64,000 nt of DNA, from contig JAKGHH010000007.1 in NCBI GenBank assembly GCA_022828595.1, positions 38,688,356 to 38,752,355 on the forward strand. Direction: 5' to 3'. Made by a program: the position numbers and the translations under genes. Within the stretch, counting starts at the first letter, position 1; the number at the start of each line of letters is the position of its first letter. Below are positions 44,082 through 55,046 of this stretch, piece by piece. Below the pieces are notes generated by a model. It had not been told where the DNA came from. It was given only the letters and a program-made list of their open reading frames with translations, and made no database searches. This stretch comes from Nelumbo lutea (taxonomy: Eukaryota > Streptophyta > Magnoliopsida > Proteales > Nelumbonaceae).

Positions 44082-45870
44082 TGCTAAAAGGGTTACAAAT
44101 TAGATTAGACATGGCCAAAGAAAATGTAGTGGCTAGCCAAGTTTTAAAAATTATTTTTAACCCAACCCAGGAACCAATTTCCTAGTAATTTGAAATCTGC
44201 AATTTCAGGATCAAATTTGCACTAAACCAAACTAGATTTGAAACCCAAATTAATTTCTGATCATTCCTAATATGGAATCCACAAAAACAACTCCTAAAGT
44301 GGTGGTTCATGCCCAATATTAGACCTGAACTAGCCTCCAACTTAAGATGGTATTGTTGCAATGCGGAGCCGATTCATCAATACCCCTTTTCTACAAAACC
44401 AATCTACAATCTGTCTTATATATCTTGTGGCAATTGAAGCCTAAGTTTGACTTAGGTTTTTTCCCAAAACACAACAGAAAATTGAAGGATTTTCATCCCC
44501 ACCACAACTGATTTGAATTAGGGTTTCTTGGAAGCAAGGGAGAAGAGGAGAGAGAGCAAGATGATAGAGAGAATAAAGTAAATTGTTCCTCCCCTCTTTC
44601 CGTACATACAAAGCACTCTCCTAATCCTATTAGGAGCTGAACTAAATCAGATTCAGATCAAGACTTTTTCTCTAATTAGATAGGCCTTATCTTCTTAAGA
44701 GAATTGGTGCCTCCATACCTATCTTCTTAAGAGCACTCTCCTAATTAGATAAGCCTTATCTCATAAACCTGACAACTTAAGTTGTCATGTGATCACTTAA
44801 CTAATCACATTACTAATGGGCCATAGGCTCATTTTCTTTAATGACTTACTAACTTAGGCATTGCATGGCCATATAAGCCCGATCATTGTATGGTTGGGGA
44901 CCCACAAAGGTCTCACATAATTTCACAAGGGTTCAACATCACCTCTAAAAGAGGTTAAGCTGAATTCACTGCCCAAGGGTAGTAAACCCTTGAGTCAATC
45001 AGCTTTGGCTCTATTTAGGCCCAACATTTAAACATAAATGATCATTGGATACAATCACCCTATGAAGATCCAAGGATGATGGACTTATGTAAGATGGAGT
45101 CCATCAAATAATCAACCTTGTAATGGTCTCTTATACTTAACTTCTTGGCCCATAATCATCAAAACACTACTTACAAGGATTGGCCTCTTCATTGACTGCA
45201 AAATGTAGTGTCACACTCTCTGCTTGGATGGATCATGAGATTAAAAACTTTTGCATACCTTTTTCATAAAAAGTAATATAACATATAAATACATTTTATG
45301 AATCGGATATCGAATATAGTTGAAATCCACTATCGACAGTTTAGGTTTCCACTAGAAAAGGTGTAAACTCTGATATTCACTTTGTTTCACAAAGGGGATG
45401 ATCCTATCACTATGATCACCCACTCAAGTAATTTCAAAAACTATCCCAACATGCCCAGTTATTTGACCCATGATAAATCTCACTGGTTGGCATATCAAAG
45501 ATAGTTCATTCCAAAACCTAGTGTTGTATCAAAATCTAGATTGGTGTTAAGTGCAACTAGAAATTAGCTTGGATTCAGTGTTTCTCCCAAAAACCCATTA
45601 CTTGTACTTGGGGTCTAACCCTAACAGTTGAGACAAAGTACACCACCAATTCGGCAGTACACTAGTGTTAGCCTCATTAGGGTAAACTCTCTAAGTCTAT
45701 GCAATAGATGAGAACATTCTAAACTAACACGAGTCTTATAAGTGTCTAGTTTAAAGAGTAACTCATAGAAACATAGTAAATATAATCATGAAACAATAAT
45801 GTACTTATATTATTCATGAATGTTTGTTCACATCAGATTAATTAGACCTAAGGGCATACACTTTCTAACA
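44082..45870 (-). repeat. Copy B LTR
   Basis: 1789 bp; minus strand starts TGTTAGAAAGTGTATGCCCTTAG and ends CTTTTAGCA. Confidence 0.8.
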
Positions 45871-48800
45871 ATTTTCAAAACTCAAGTTGTAGAGACCAAT
45901 GTTTTTGTTAGTTATACCCTCCTAGTGTATTCATTTTGAGGTTTTTATTCATGTACGTAATAATTTGTAAGGGTTTATGGAAAAAAGAAGGTTGACTACA
46001 TCTACAACAATTATAGTTGTTGCTATAGGAATAGTAGACTTAGTTTTCAGGGAAGGTATTATTAGCATTAAAAATTGTCTTTTTTCTCCATATCTAAGGA
46101 TAAATTTGATTTCAATTTTTATGTTACGTAAGGATGATCCATTTATTTATTAATATGATTATAATTAAGTTGAATAACAAGCTCCTTACCTATGGAGAAC
46201 TTGAGAATACTCTTTATGTATTCCACCCTTCTCTAGAAACAAATGTGACCAAGACAACTTCTGAACACATTTCTATGAAAAGAACATGAGAAATCATTAA
46301 TTCCACTTTCCTATGGCATTCCCAACTTGGCGATATAAACATAAATCCTATCACAAGATTGGTAAAAGTTGGTCATTTGGATGTTTTCACTGTAGATAAG
46401 ATCTACCATTTTATGAACCTCGCTTATATGTTTAAATGATCAAAAGTCTGAATCATTTGAAAAGTTCAAAGAGTTCATACATGAAGTTGAAAAATAGTTA
46501 GGAAAACAAATCAAAGCACCTTGATCAGATCAAGGTGATAAATATCTCTTTAACGAATTAAGGGACTATTTAAAGGAAAATGAGATTATATCATAACTAT
46601 TCCCTCATTCTACAACACAACTAAATGGTGTGTTAGAGAAAAGAAACCGGACTACATTACATATGATCTAATCACTCCTCATCCATTTAAAGTTACCATA
46701 TCTTTTTCAGGACACTCATTAAAGACTTCGATCTACATGTTGGGATGAATTCTAATCAAGTCGGTTTCCAAAACTCCATATAAGCTTTGGACTGACAAGA
46801 AATTAAGTGTTAGACACTTTAGAGTATGGGGTTGTACAACACATATAATAAAGATAAGTGTAGATAAATTAGAATCCAAAACCAATCATTATCTATTCAT
46901 AGGCTACCATAAGGACTTTATTGGGTATTTGTTAGTCAAAATGCCTATTTCTTAGAAGATGACTACATCTTAAGTAATCATCATCAAGAAATTATGCTTG
47001 ATAAGGAGAGTAGTGGGAGATATCCCACAAGTTCCAAATACCAACACCGAACATAGAAGATCTATTTGGGTGTTCAGACCTCCTATTCGTTTAGGTTATG
47101 ATAAAAAAAAGTTACTTGGTGAAACCATGGACAGTGAGGAAAACCCCCTAACTTACATAGAAGCTATGTTAGACATAGACTTCTTGAAATTGGTAAATCT
47201 CATGAATGTTGAGATAGACTCAATGAATGCCGATAGATTTTGAACTCTTGTAGACTAGCCTTTTGGGGTAAAAGCAACCAATTGAAATTGGATCTTTAAG
47301 AGGAACAAGGGTCCTTATGAAAAAGTTGAGATCTACAATGCTTGACTAATGGAAAAATGTTACACTTAGAAAGAATTAATAAATTATGAAGAGTCCTTCT
47401 TGCCCATGGCCATCCTAAAGTCTATTAGGATACTGTTGGCAATAGTTGCACACTATGATTATGAAATCTCGCAAATGGATGTTAAGACTATAATCTTGAA
47501 TGTAGATCTTACTAAAGATATGTTTATGCAAGAGCTAGAAGGCTTTGTTTCTAAAAGTGATGAGTACATGGTGTTTAGGAGTGGCCACAAGCCGAGCTTT
47601 TCATGAGCTCATTTTCTACATATAAATGCACACACACACACACATATATATATATATGTAAGAAATAATAATATTAAAATATTACACATATAGAAAATAA
47701 TATATATATATAAAATAAAAATGTTATATATATAAAAGATTTATGTTTTTATATATAATAATAATTAATTATTATAATTCTTAATTTTTTATTTTTATAA
47801 AAGATTTTTCTCAAAGTCGACTTCGAGCTTACGAGATATTGACATGAGCCGAACTTGAGCTTGAGCTCATACTTTCTTGGTGAGCGGAGCTCCAATAGCT
47901 AGCTATTCAGCTCAACTCGGCTTGAATCCATCCTTAATGGTGCATAAGCTCAATAGATCCTTATATGGATTAAAGATAGCTTTAAGAAATTGGAATATCT
48001 GATTTGACTTAAATGTTAAACAATTTAACTTCAAGTAGAATCTAGATGAGCTTGTGTTTACAAAAAGATAGTGGGAGACAAGATTGCATTCTTGGTACTA
48101 TATGTAGATGACATTCTGTCACTAGGAATGATGTAGGATTGTTATCAAAGTGAATGTATGGTTCTTACAACAATTCTCCATGGAAGATCTTGGAGAAGCT
48201 TCATTCATGTTAGGATTTTGACTCTATAGAGATAAATCAAAGTGATTTATTGGATCGTCTCAGTCTATTTACGTTGACTAGATAGTCAAGAGATTCAACA
48301 TGTAGGATTCAAAGAAATGATTCGTTCCTTTCAGACATGAAGTCACTCTCATCAAAGGAATGTCACTTAAGACCCTTGAGTTGATAAAGGACATGAGAAA
48401 GGTTCCCTATGCCTCTACCATAAGGAGCATCATGTATTCCATGTTGTGTACTCGACTTGACATTACTCAGGCTGTTAGTGTTGTAAGAAAATATCAATTC
48501 AACGTAAGACAAAAACATTGGTCAACTATGAAGAACATATTATAATACCTAGGAAGAACTAAAGACTATTGTCTCATCTTCAATGGTATTTCACTTTAAG
48601 TGATCAGTTATATAGATGTTAATTTCCAGTTATATTCAAATGAAAGGAAGTCTATATATGCATACATTTTTATGTTGGGATCCTGTGCTATTAGTTGGAG
48701 AAGTAGCAAATAAAGGTCCACAATAGTCTCTACAACTGAAGCCAAGTACATTGCTACAAGTGAGGCTGCCAAAGAAGCACTTTGGATGAAGAAGTTTGTC

Positions 48801-49095
48801 TAAGAATTAGGAATTGTACTTTTTATCATGTTACTCATTTCACTATTGTGTGACAACATTGGAACCATTGCTCAAGCCAAGAGCCAAGAGCTCATTCGAA
48901 GTTAAGCACTTCGAGAGAAAATATCATATCTTATAGGAGATTATTGGTAGAGGGGCATCTAAATTTAGAAAGTAGCATCAATGACTAATATGGCAGACCC
49001 ATTGACTAAGCCCCTAACATAGCAAGTGTTTGAGGACATGTGGACAATATGGGACTTAGGCTTGTGCCTGGTTGGACTTAAGTGCAGGCAGAAAT
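45871..49095 (+). pseudogene. Family 1 copy C (plus), end of gag to RNase H, broken
   Basis: Starts inside the end of gag, directly against copy B's LTR. Recognisable pieces: protease/pre-integrase (45930-46440), integrase core (QLNGVLEKRNRTTLH at about 46620, glutamate kept), [13 protein letters not shown] segment, RT (LTYIEAMLDIDFLK, YEISQMDVKTIILN at about 47460, LLYVDDIL at about 48105), RNase H (YASTIRSIMYSMLCTRLDIT, AKYIATSEAAKEALWMKKF) and ADPLTKPLT near 49000. An hAT-like element interrupts RT at 47576. A stub of LTR (TGTTAGATA) begins at 49096. Confidence 0.82.
47576..47936. mobile_element. hAT-type miniature element inside copy C reverse transcriptase
   Basis: 361 bp. Inverted ends TAGGAGTGGCCACAAGCCGAGC and CTCGGCTTGAATCCATCCTTA. 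Flanks ATGGTGTT and ATGGTGCA match in six of eight bases. It splits the RT segment MV/HKLNRSLYG. AT-rich interior with CA and TA runs. Same family as 49200-49603. Confidence 0.8.
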
Positions 49096-49700
49096 TGTTA
49101 GATAGGTATAAGGTCGGGCCAGGTTTAGGATACCTAAAGGCTAGGGCTGAGCCTAACCCAAAAACTTAAAAAGCCCAAACTTTTAGGCCTAGGCCTAGCT
49201 AAGGGTGGCAACGAGCCAAGCTTTTCATGAGTTGCTTGAGCTCGAGCCCAATTAAGTGGCTTGATTATTAAATGAGTTGAGCTCGAGCCTACTAGAGCTC
49301 GGCTCGTGAGGCTCGCGAGCCGGCTCGAATATATATATATATATATATATATATAATAAAATATTATAATTATTAATTATTATAATTCTTAATTTTTTAA
49401 ATATAAAATAAAAAATATTTATATATAATTTTTATTTTTATAAAATATTTTTTCTAAATATTTTTATAATAAAATATTTATAAAATATATAATAAAATAA
49501 TTTTATAAAATATAAAACGAGCCAAGCCGAGTCGAGCTCGAGCTTATGAACTCTTGACTCGAGCCAAGCTCGAGCTCAAGGTTCTAGCTCGAATCCACCC
49601 CTAGGCCTAGCCTAAGGACTAAAAATCCAAGCGTAGCCTGTGTAAAATTGTGGGCTGGGTCGGTCCAGGCTTCGATTGGGCCGGTCCAAACCCTTACCCT
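49096..49700. repeat. LTR stub and GGCCTAG-rich dispersed repeat
   Basis: After the ten-base LTR stub comes TAAGGTCGGGCCAGG, and at the far side GGGCCGGTCCAAACCCTTA, which look like the two ends of another inverted-repeat element. Its middle holds the hAT element at 49200. No clear target duplication was found for the outer element. Confidence 0.4.
49200..49603. mobile_element. hAT-type miniature element with perfect target duplication
   Basis: 404 bp. Inverted ends TAAGGGTGGCAACGAGC and GCTCGAATCCACCCCTA. The 8-bp target duplication GGCCTAGC is perfect (49192-49199 and 49604-49611). Subterminal CGAGCTCGAGC motifs are repeated in both orientations, around a (AT)n and AT-rich core. It is inserted in a GGCCTAGGCC-rich repeat (49105-49690). 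Confidence 0.9.
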
Positions 49701-50011
49701 TTTCTGAATAGTTTTAAGCTAATATCTGCACTCCTTAGTGAGCGGTGCAATGAGTTCAGAACAACCCGGGTTAGGCTTTGTATGGAAGGTTGTTTACATT
49801 GAAGTTGAAATTGAAAGGAGAGAAGGCGAGAGAAGGAAAGGGAATTACAAAAGCCAAAATAATTCCCCGTTTCTGAAAGTGTCGGTGCTCATTGAGGTCA
49901 TCCCAAATATCCATACATGTGACAGTACACAAACATGCCTTAGAACTTGGTTAGTAATAGTAATTGAGTTGGGAGTGATTCATGTGAAAATGAACTGCTA
50001 AATTACAATCT
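49701..50011. other. Spacer downstream of the GH81 gene
   Basis: No supported gene. An 87-codon open stretch at 49738-50001 has no recognisable domain. Confidence 0.5.
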
Positions 50012-52051
50012 CTAGTTTAGGTTTTGATCGATCTGGTTAACAGGTGGTGGGTGTGAAATGTAAATCCACCACAGCATGTTGGAGAGCGAGTTGGATTCAT
50101 GGAATTCTTTCAAGCTTCTAATCTTCTTCGGAGCACTTTCTTTGTCGTACATCCCTTCCATGGCATACAGAAAACCCTTCCGTCTGTCGGAGACATCCTC
50201 CCTCTCGGTGGCGGGCAAGGCCCATTTCACCATCTCTTTCACAAACCTTACATCGCCAAACAAAATCTCGGTGATCGGTGTTATTGGTCGCACTTGAATT
50301 GCCACACGATATTCCTTCCACCTGCTGGGACCCTGCCAAAGACCAGTGTCTCTCATGTTCGTCCACAGCACTCCCATTAACCTGTTTTCCCTACTAAACT
50401 CTTCTTCATACATTGCATTCCTCTCTCGGACATGCCACCATGTCTGCGCTGATCGAATCTCCAGTGATGCCAGTGTCGATGCAATGTCGACAAGATGACT
50501 GTCTTCATAGCTCATCCCCATTAGAGCTGCGGAATAGTAAGCATTCACCGCTTCGCTTGAGCTCTCCTGATGGCGCCCATCGTTATAAACGGCTACTTCT
50601 CCGGACCACGAGTGCAGAATCCACGGATCGAAACACCTCAGACGTGGATAGTTCGATTTCGGGCGGCGACCGAGGGTCAGAAAATCCCCCAGAATCGAAT
50701 AAGCTTGAGATCTATACTTCCTTCCCCAGTCCTTGTCGTTCCTCACAAGGACGGCAATGGCATAAAGAAAGTAACCAAGATGGTGATGATGACCTCTGTA
50801 GTTATTAAACTCAGTACTACTCTCATCCTCAGATCCTTTACTGATGATTCCTCCCCATTTGGTGTCATACAAGAAAGAATTATTGGTGTATTTCCCGTCT
50901 AACCATTGTCCGATCCAAATCCTCAAGAAATTGCTGACAGCCGGAATCAACTCCTTCGAGCCGATCTCTTCGGCGATCACGGCGAGTCTGGCTGCCCTGG
51001 CTATAATCTTCCCATAGACATAAGGTGATACCGTAGTTATCGGGGTCAGACCCCCAACATCGTTGCGAAGAGCTGAGGCGATCTCTGGAAAAAACTTTTC
51101 TTCGATCCCACCAAAGGATTTCCACTGTGGCTTAATCGGGTCCGTTTTCAAGTGCCACCAGTTCCCCACAACGCCGACGAGATCACCATCTATGCTGTTA
51201 TACTTGAATTCATCCAAGACAGCGACGTCTCCGTCATCCACATCCAGGAGCTTGCGATGGAGAGGGTGGGCAAGGAGGAGTAGCTCTCCGCGTCCCTTCT
51301 TCTCCCATTTGTACTCCAAGCAAAAGGGCTTTGTGAAAAAAGCACGCCCAGAAACTGCGTAGCAGTTGCTGAAGCGATCGAGGATTGTTACGTAATGTGG
51401 TTCGGAATTTGGCAAGACGGCAAACCGAAGCACACCGGAGAAGTTGTCGGCAGTGAGAACTGAATCTCTAAGGGTTAGGTTAAGCGGGGACGAGGAGTAG
51501 CAAATCCATGTATGGCTATCTTTGAGCCGGATGGTATGCTTTGTGGATGAGCCATTGGAGTGAGGGGGCTCGAAGCTGTGAAAGCTTTTGATGGAAAGAG
51601 TGACGGTGGCGGTGGTGATGCAGGTTACGAAAGGGCTGCCACGAGCGAGAAAGAAGCGTAGGGAAGGTGGGACGTCTAGCGTGACGCAGAGATCGCTGAA
51701 TGATGAGATGAAGTGATTACTTTGGATATAGTTGTTGCCATGGTTGTCCTGGTTATATAGCGATGCTTCGATGACTAAATCGTTTTTGAACTCTTGCACA
51801 ATAGAAGCTGTTGAGACGTTGCGAGAAGGGTAGCAGAGTTGAACGGAAGAAGAGGCGGAACGTATAATATAAGGGTGTATATACTCAGGTCGGTCTCCAA
51901 ATCTGAGAACGAAGTTTAGGAAGAAAGGGCTGGTAGGGTAAGGGGGAGAGCGCAGATGCTCAGAGAAGAAGCGAGACGGATCTGGAAGACCACGGGCCTG
52001 TTCCTCAGGAAATCGGAAGGAAGTGGTTGATGCTGTGTTGGCTGGTTGCAT
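50012..52051 (-). CDS. GH81 endo-1,3-beta-glucanase-like protein with altered catalytic acid
   Basis: 679 residues, ATG at 52051, TAA near 50012, single exon, no frame breaks. Length and sequence fit plant glycoside hydrolase family 81, the family of soybean glucan elicitor-binding protein. N-terminal beta-sandwich segment: LPDPSRFFSEHL, PTSPFFLNFVL, PEYIHPYIIRS (residues about 20-65). The catalytic region includes VSPYVYGKIIARAARL, YDTKWGGI (about 400), HHLGYFLYAIAVL (about 425) and QESSSEAVNAYYSAALMG (495-512). Glutamates 496 and 500 match the family's catalytic pair. In the conserved YNDHHxHLGY box this protein reads YRGHHHHLGY, so Gly420 replaces the aspartate that acts as general acid. 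No signal peptide is seen. It would act on or bind 1,3-beta-glucans of fungal or oomycete walls; loss of the acid suggests weak or no hydrolysis, so a binding role is possible. Family assignment is firm; altered activity is inferred. Confidence 0.93.
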   Translation of the reverse strand: MQPANTASTTSFRFPEEQARGLPDPSRFFSEHLRSPPYPTSPFFLNFVLRFGDRPEYIHPYIIRSASSSVQLCYPSRNVSTASIVQEFKNDLVIEASLYNQDNHGNNYIQSNHFISSFSDLCVTLDVPPSLRFFLARGSPFVTCITTATVTLSIKSFHSFEPPHSNGSSTKHTIRLKDSHTWICYSSSPLNLTLRDSVLTADNFSGVLRFAVLPNSEPHYVTILDRFSNCYAVSGRAFFTKPFCLEYKWEKKGRGELLLLAHPLHRKLLDVDDGDVAVLDEFKYNSIDGDLVGVVGNWWHLKTDPIKPQWKSFGGIEEKFFPEIASALRNDVGGLTPITTVSPYVYGKIIARAARLAVIAEEIGSKELIPAVSNFLRIWIGQWLDGKYTNNSFLYDTKWGGIISKGSEDESSTEFNNYRGHHHHLGYFLYAIAVLVRNDKDWGRKYRSQAYSILGDFLTLGRRPKSNYPRLRCFDPWILHSWSGEVAVYNDGRHQESSSEAVNAYYSAALMGMSYEDSHLVDIASTLASLEIRSAQTWWHVRERNAMYEEEFSRENRLMGVLWTNMRDTGLWQGPSRWKEYRVAIQVRPITPITEILFGDVRFVKEMVKWALPATEREDVSDRRKGFLYAMEGMYDKESAPKKIRSLKEFHESNSLSNMLWWIYISHPPPVNQIDQNLN

Positions 52052-52860
52052 GATCAGAAGGACTCGATTAAAAACTCTGGGTTTTGGGATTTCATAAATA
52101 TTTCTTTCATGGATTTGGGAAAAATGAGTTTGGACCTTGGACCAGTGACATTATCTGGGATCTTTGGCGTTGGGAATCTACAAAAATGCTTGCAAATTTG
52201 AGAAAATATGCAGAGAGATTTTGGAGAGAGAACTTTCGGTCATCGAACGGCAAATTGATGGTTGAGGCTTCGAACAGGGGATTCTTGAATTGCAAGAAGT
52301 AAATGATGCAGGAGGTTCTTGAACTTCAAATTGCTTTTGAAATTGTAATATTTGAGACTTGGATCCAATTAAACAGTGTCAATTAAGCTACTGTTTTTTT
52401 TTTTTTTTTTTTTTTCCTCCTTTATCTGGTGAGAGACGAGAGGGAAAGACGGGTTGACCAAGGTTTTAAAGAAAGAGTAAGGTCAATTTGGGCAACCTTG
52501 TGTATTATTGGCGCTCAGTTAAATGATTTATGGAGTGGGATCGTCTATCCTCTCATTGTGCTTTCTCAGGAAAAAAAAAAAAAATCCTCTCGTGCGCTCA
52601 ATTAAATGATTCAAGGAAGACACCTGTCTATTTACAAAATCTCAATTAAATGGACTGCAACCTCTATTAACCCATATTGATTAGAACAAAAGTATAAACA
52701 AAAATCCAACTACAAAAAAGAAATTAAGGCTTAATTAGAACAAAAGTATAAACAAAAATCCAACTACAAAAAGGAAATTAAGGCTATGTTTGGTTTGAAG
52801 GAAAAGGTAGGGAAACGAAGGGAAAGGTAGGGAAGCTCATACAATGTTTGTAAAGGTTTC
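52052..52860. other. Upstream region of the GH81 gene and spacer
   Basis: The 5' side of the minus-strand GH81 gene. A long T-run is at about 52393-52416. A 54-bp direct duplication lies at 52681-52788. No second gene is supported. Confidence 0.5.
52681..52788. repeat. 54-bp tandem duplication
   Basis: TTAGAACAAAAGTATAAACA occurs at 52681 and 52735; the units differ by one base (AAAAAAG and AAAAAGG). Non-coding. Confidence 0.9.
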
Positions 52861-53660
52861 TAATGCTATTCGATTCAAGGAAGTATAAGAACCAAGGTCA
52901 CACTCAAATAATCCTTGCCAACTAGGTGGAGTCGAGATGGAAGGACGAAGTCATGCAATGAGATCTGAAACCAAGAAGGAAGTTAGAGGTCCGAGGAATT
53001 ATCCCCGAGTAGGCATTCCGACGCTCAAGTCAGTAGAAAGCAGTAAGTGGTCAGGCCGAGCAGTTAGAGAGTGATGTTGCTCCGAGCAAAGTAACGGTAT
53101 GGAGTCAAGAGTTGGATCCCTTACCTTGAGCGGAAGGTACTTTTTTATCCATATGACGTGGTGTCGACGTGGCTGGAAGGAGAAGGTAGGGCCACGGAGA
53201 TGACGTGGCCGAGGAGATAAGTCGAGCCGTGGAGGTGACACAGCAATGATGTGATCGAAGAGATAAAGCAGCCATGTAGGCACCACGTGGCACCGGAGCC
53301 AGCTCAACCATAACTCGAACACCACTCCTCCAATTCCGAAGTCAAGGAGTGAAGTGCTCAGCCGAGGTGTAGCGATGAAGAGTAATTCAGTCCTTGGTTG
53401 AGGAACTTGAAATTGATTTTGGTTGAGCATGTCACTAGGGTCAAATGGATTGGGTTGGACTAGCTTTCTGGGCTGAACCAGACGAGTTGACGATCGCACC
53501 ATCTCCAAAATGGGTTATCAGAAGCGGCACTTCACTTTTCGAGGTTCTATGATTGCGAAAGGTGGAGGTGTTGATTGGCCATCTCGGGATTGTCAAAGCA
53601 GTGCTTGATCTCCGCCGTTGGTCTTGCTTTGATCTAGATCGTTGGGGTCCTATAAATAGG
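52861..53660 (-). repeat. Tat element, 3' LTR (inner boundary not resolved)
   Basis: Starts TAATGCTATTCGATTCAAGG, aligning with TGATGCTGCTCGATCTAAGG of the right LTR. Alignment is clear to about 53135 (GATCCCTTACCTTGAGCGGAAGGTAC). The right LTR is cut at 64000, so the inner end of this LTR cannot be set; 53660 is approximate. Confidence 0.65.
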
Positions 53661-54243
53661 TGAGAAGAGAATTTCTCCTTCGTCATTTTGTGAAAGAAGG
53701 GACTTGGAGAGCTCGACGTGGAGTAGTCTCCGATTTTTGGTGATTGCTTCAGTTCCGTGGTCTTAATCCTCAGAGTTCGGTAAGATGTCTTCCTTGTCCA
53801 TTGAGTTTTCCCATTTTTCTTCTTCTTCTTCTTCGGCTTCCTCTACTTCCACTTCACTTTCTAGTTTTGAATTCGAGTCAGGGTCTTTCACTGAGGTCGC
53901 TACACTCAATGTTCCTCAGACCGGTGGCCAAGGGAGGACATTGAGAGTTCCACTTTGAGCATTTTTCCGAAGCCGAGGAGGCAGAGGCAAGGTCATCGAC
54001 TAGGGTGGTCGATCTTCCTGTATGCGAGGGTTGTCAGTTTGGGACCATGCTGTGTTGTCTAATGCTTGGAGACATGGCCCAGATCCGGGGTTTGTACTGC
54101 ATTCCTGGTGAGTTTGAAACTAGATGTCCCATGCCTGGGGAGGGGCCCATAGATGCTCGACCGAGGTAGCTTTGTGCGGCTAATGCCCAACTCATTCAAA
54201 TTTTTGATTGGTCTCATGTAGTATTGTTTCATCCACAATATCG

Positions 54244-54301
54244 AGCTCACCCTAGGGATGATCACCTATTTTAGCTCACCCTAGGGATGATCACCTATTT
54301 T
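54244..54301 (+). repeat. 29-bp tandem duplication breaking the extra gene
   Basis: AGCTCACCCTAGGGATGATC at 54244 and 54273, units identical. Twenty-nine is not a multiple of three, so the frame is lost. Confidence 0.9.
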
Positions 54302-54974
54302 CTTCAACTGAAGCTCATCCTGGTCGGGACCACGTCTCCAGTAAAGCACTGGAAAGAGAGATTCTTCTTCGTGCATTACCCTGGAGACCCACCTCTGCTG
54401 GCCAAGATCCAAAGCCAAGGACCAAGGTGAAGTAGCTTGAGCTGGAGCGGCTCACCGAGGAAGAAAGGGTGGCCATAGGGATGATTGAGGAGGTCAATAT
54501 GAAGGCTTACACGTCCTTCTCAAAATTGATCAATGCTGGGTTGATGAGTAGGGAGGCCGGTCTATTTGTTGTATGACTTGTACTAATTCATCGTTTATCT
54601 TGCATAGGTGTTGAGATGGCGAGTCGTAAGGAGATCAACCATCGCATGAAGGCCACAACTGACAGAGTGCTGTCCTAAGGAGCACAAGGGTACCAGCCCT
54701 ATTCTGTGGGGGTGTAGTCGAATAAGTCGTGGTGGTCGATCCTGAAGAGGGTATTGTTGCTGTTCGTTCTCCCCCTCCGTGAGATAATGTGCCAAAGGGC
54801 GATGACTCTGTGGTCTATATGCCGCGGTGGAACATCTGAGCCAGGGATGGGCTGAGAATGGAGGGTGTGCCTGAGCATCTCCTTTGTGGTCTACTGACAC
54901 TAGCCATGTGGCTTGAACTTCTTGATACCACAAGCGGTGCCCTAGAGAGAGCATTCGTGTTTCAGGTAGTTGCA

Positions 54975-55046
54975 GTGAGTACTTTTACTTGTGTCAATTA
55001 CTTGCTTTAGTCGGTTACTCTTACTGATACTTGCTTTCTCCTGTAG
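54975..55046 (+). other. Predicted intron in the opposite-strand gene
   Basis: GTGAGTACTT donor and pyrimidine-rich CTTTCTCCTGTAG acceptor, 72 bp. Downstream, the coiled-coil frame begins almost at once. Confidence 0.5.

Larger units (their letters stand above)
40170..45870 (-). mobile_element. Family 1 Copia copy B (minus), right arm of the palindrome
   Basis: On the minus strand: LTR 45870-44082, primer-binding site 44080-44069, a leader enlarged by a duplicated LTR segment, gag from 41607, protease about 40760, and the integrase zinc region about 40330-40175 (VKDGP-like, STCEPCLHDKMAKRP). It ends about 35 bp from copy A. The left part of pol and the 3' LTR are missing. Confidence 0.8.

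Noticed and set aside
49096..49700. Outer inverted-repeat element around the hAT element
   Set aside because: Ends look related but no target duplication could be found, so it is kept only as a low-confidence repeat.
50413..50902. Plus-strand open frames of 110-131 codons within the GH81 gene
   Set aside because: Overlapping antisense to an intact, well-matched GH81 frame; no domain.
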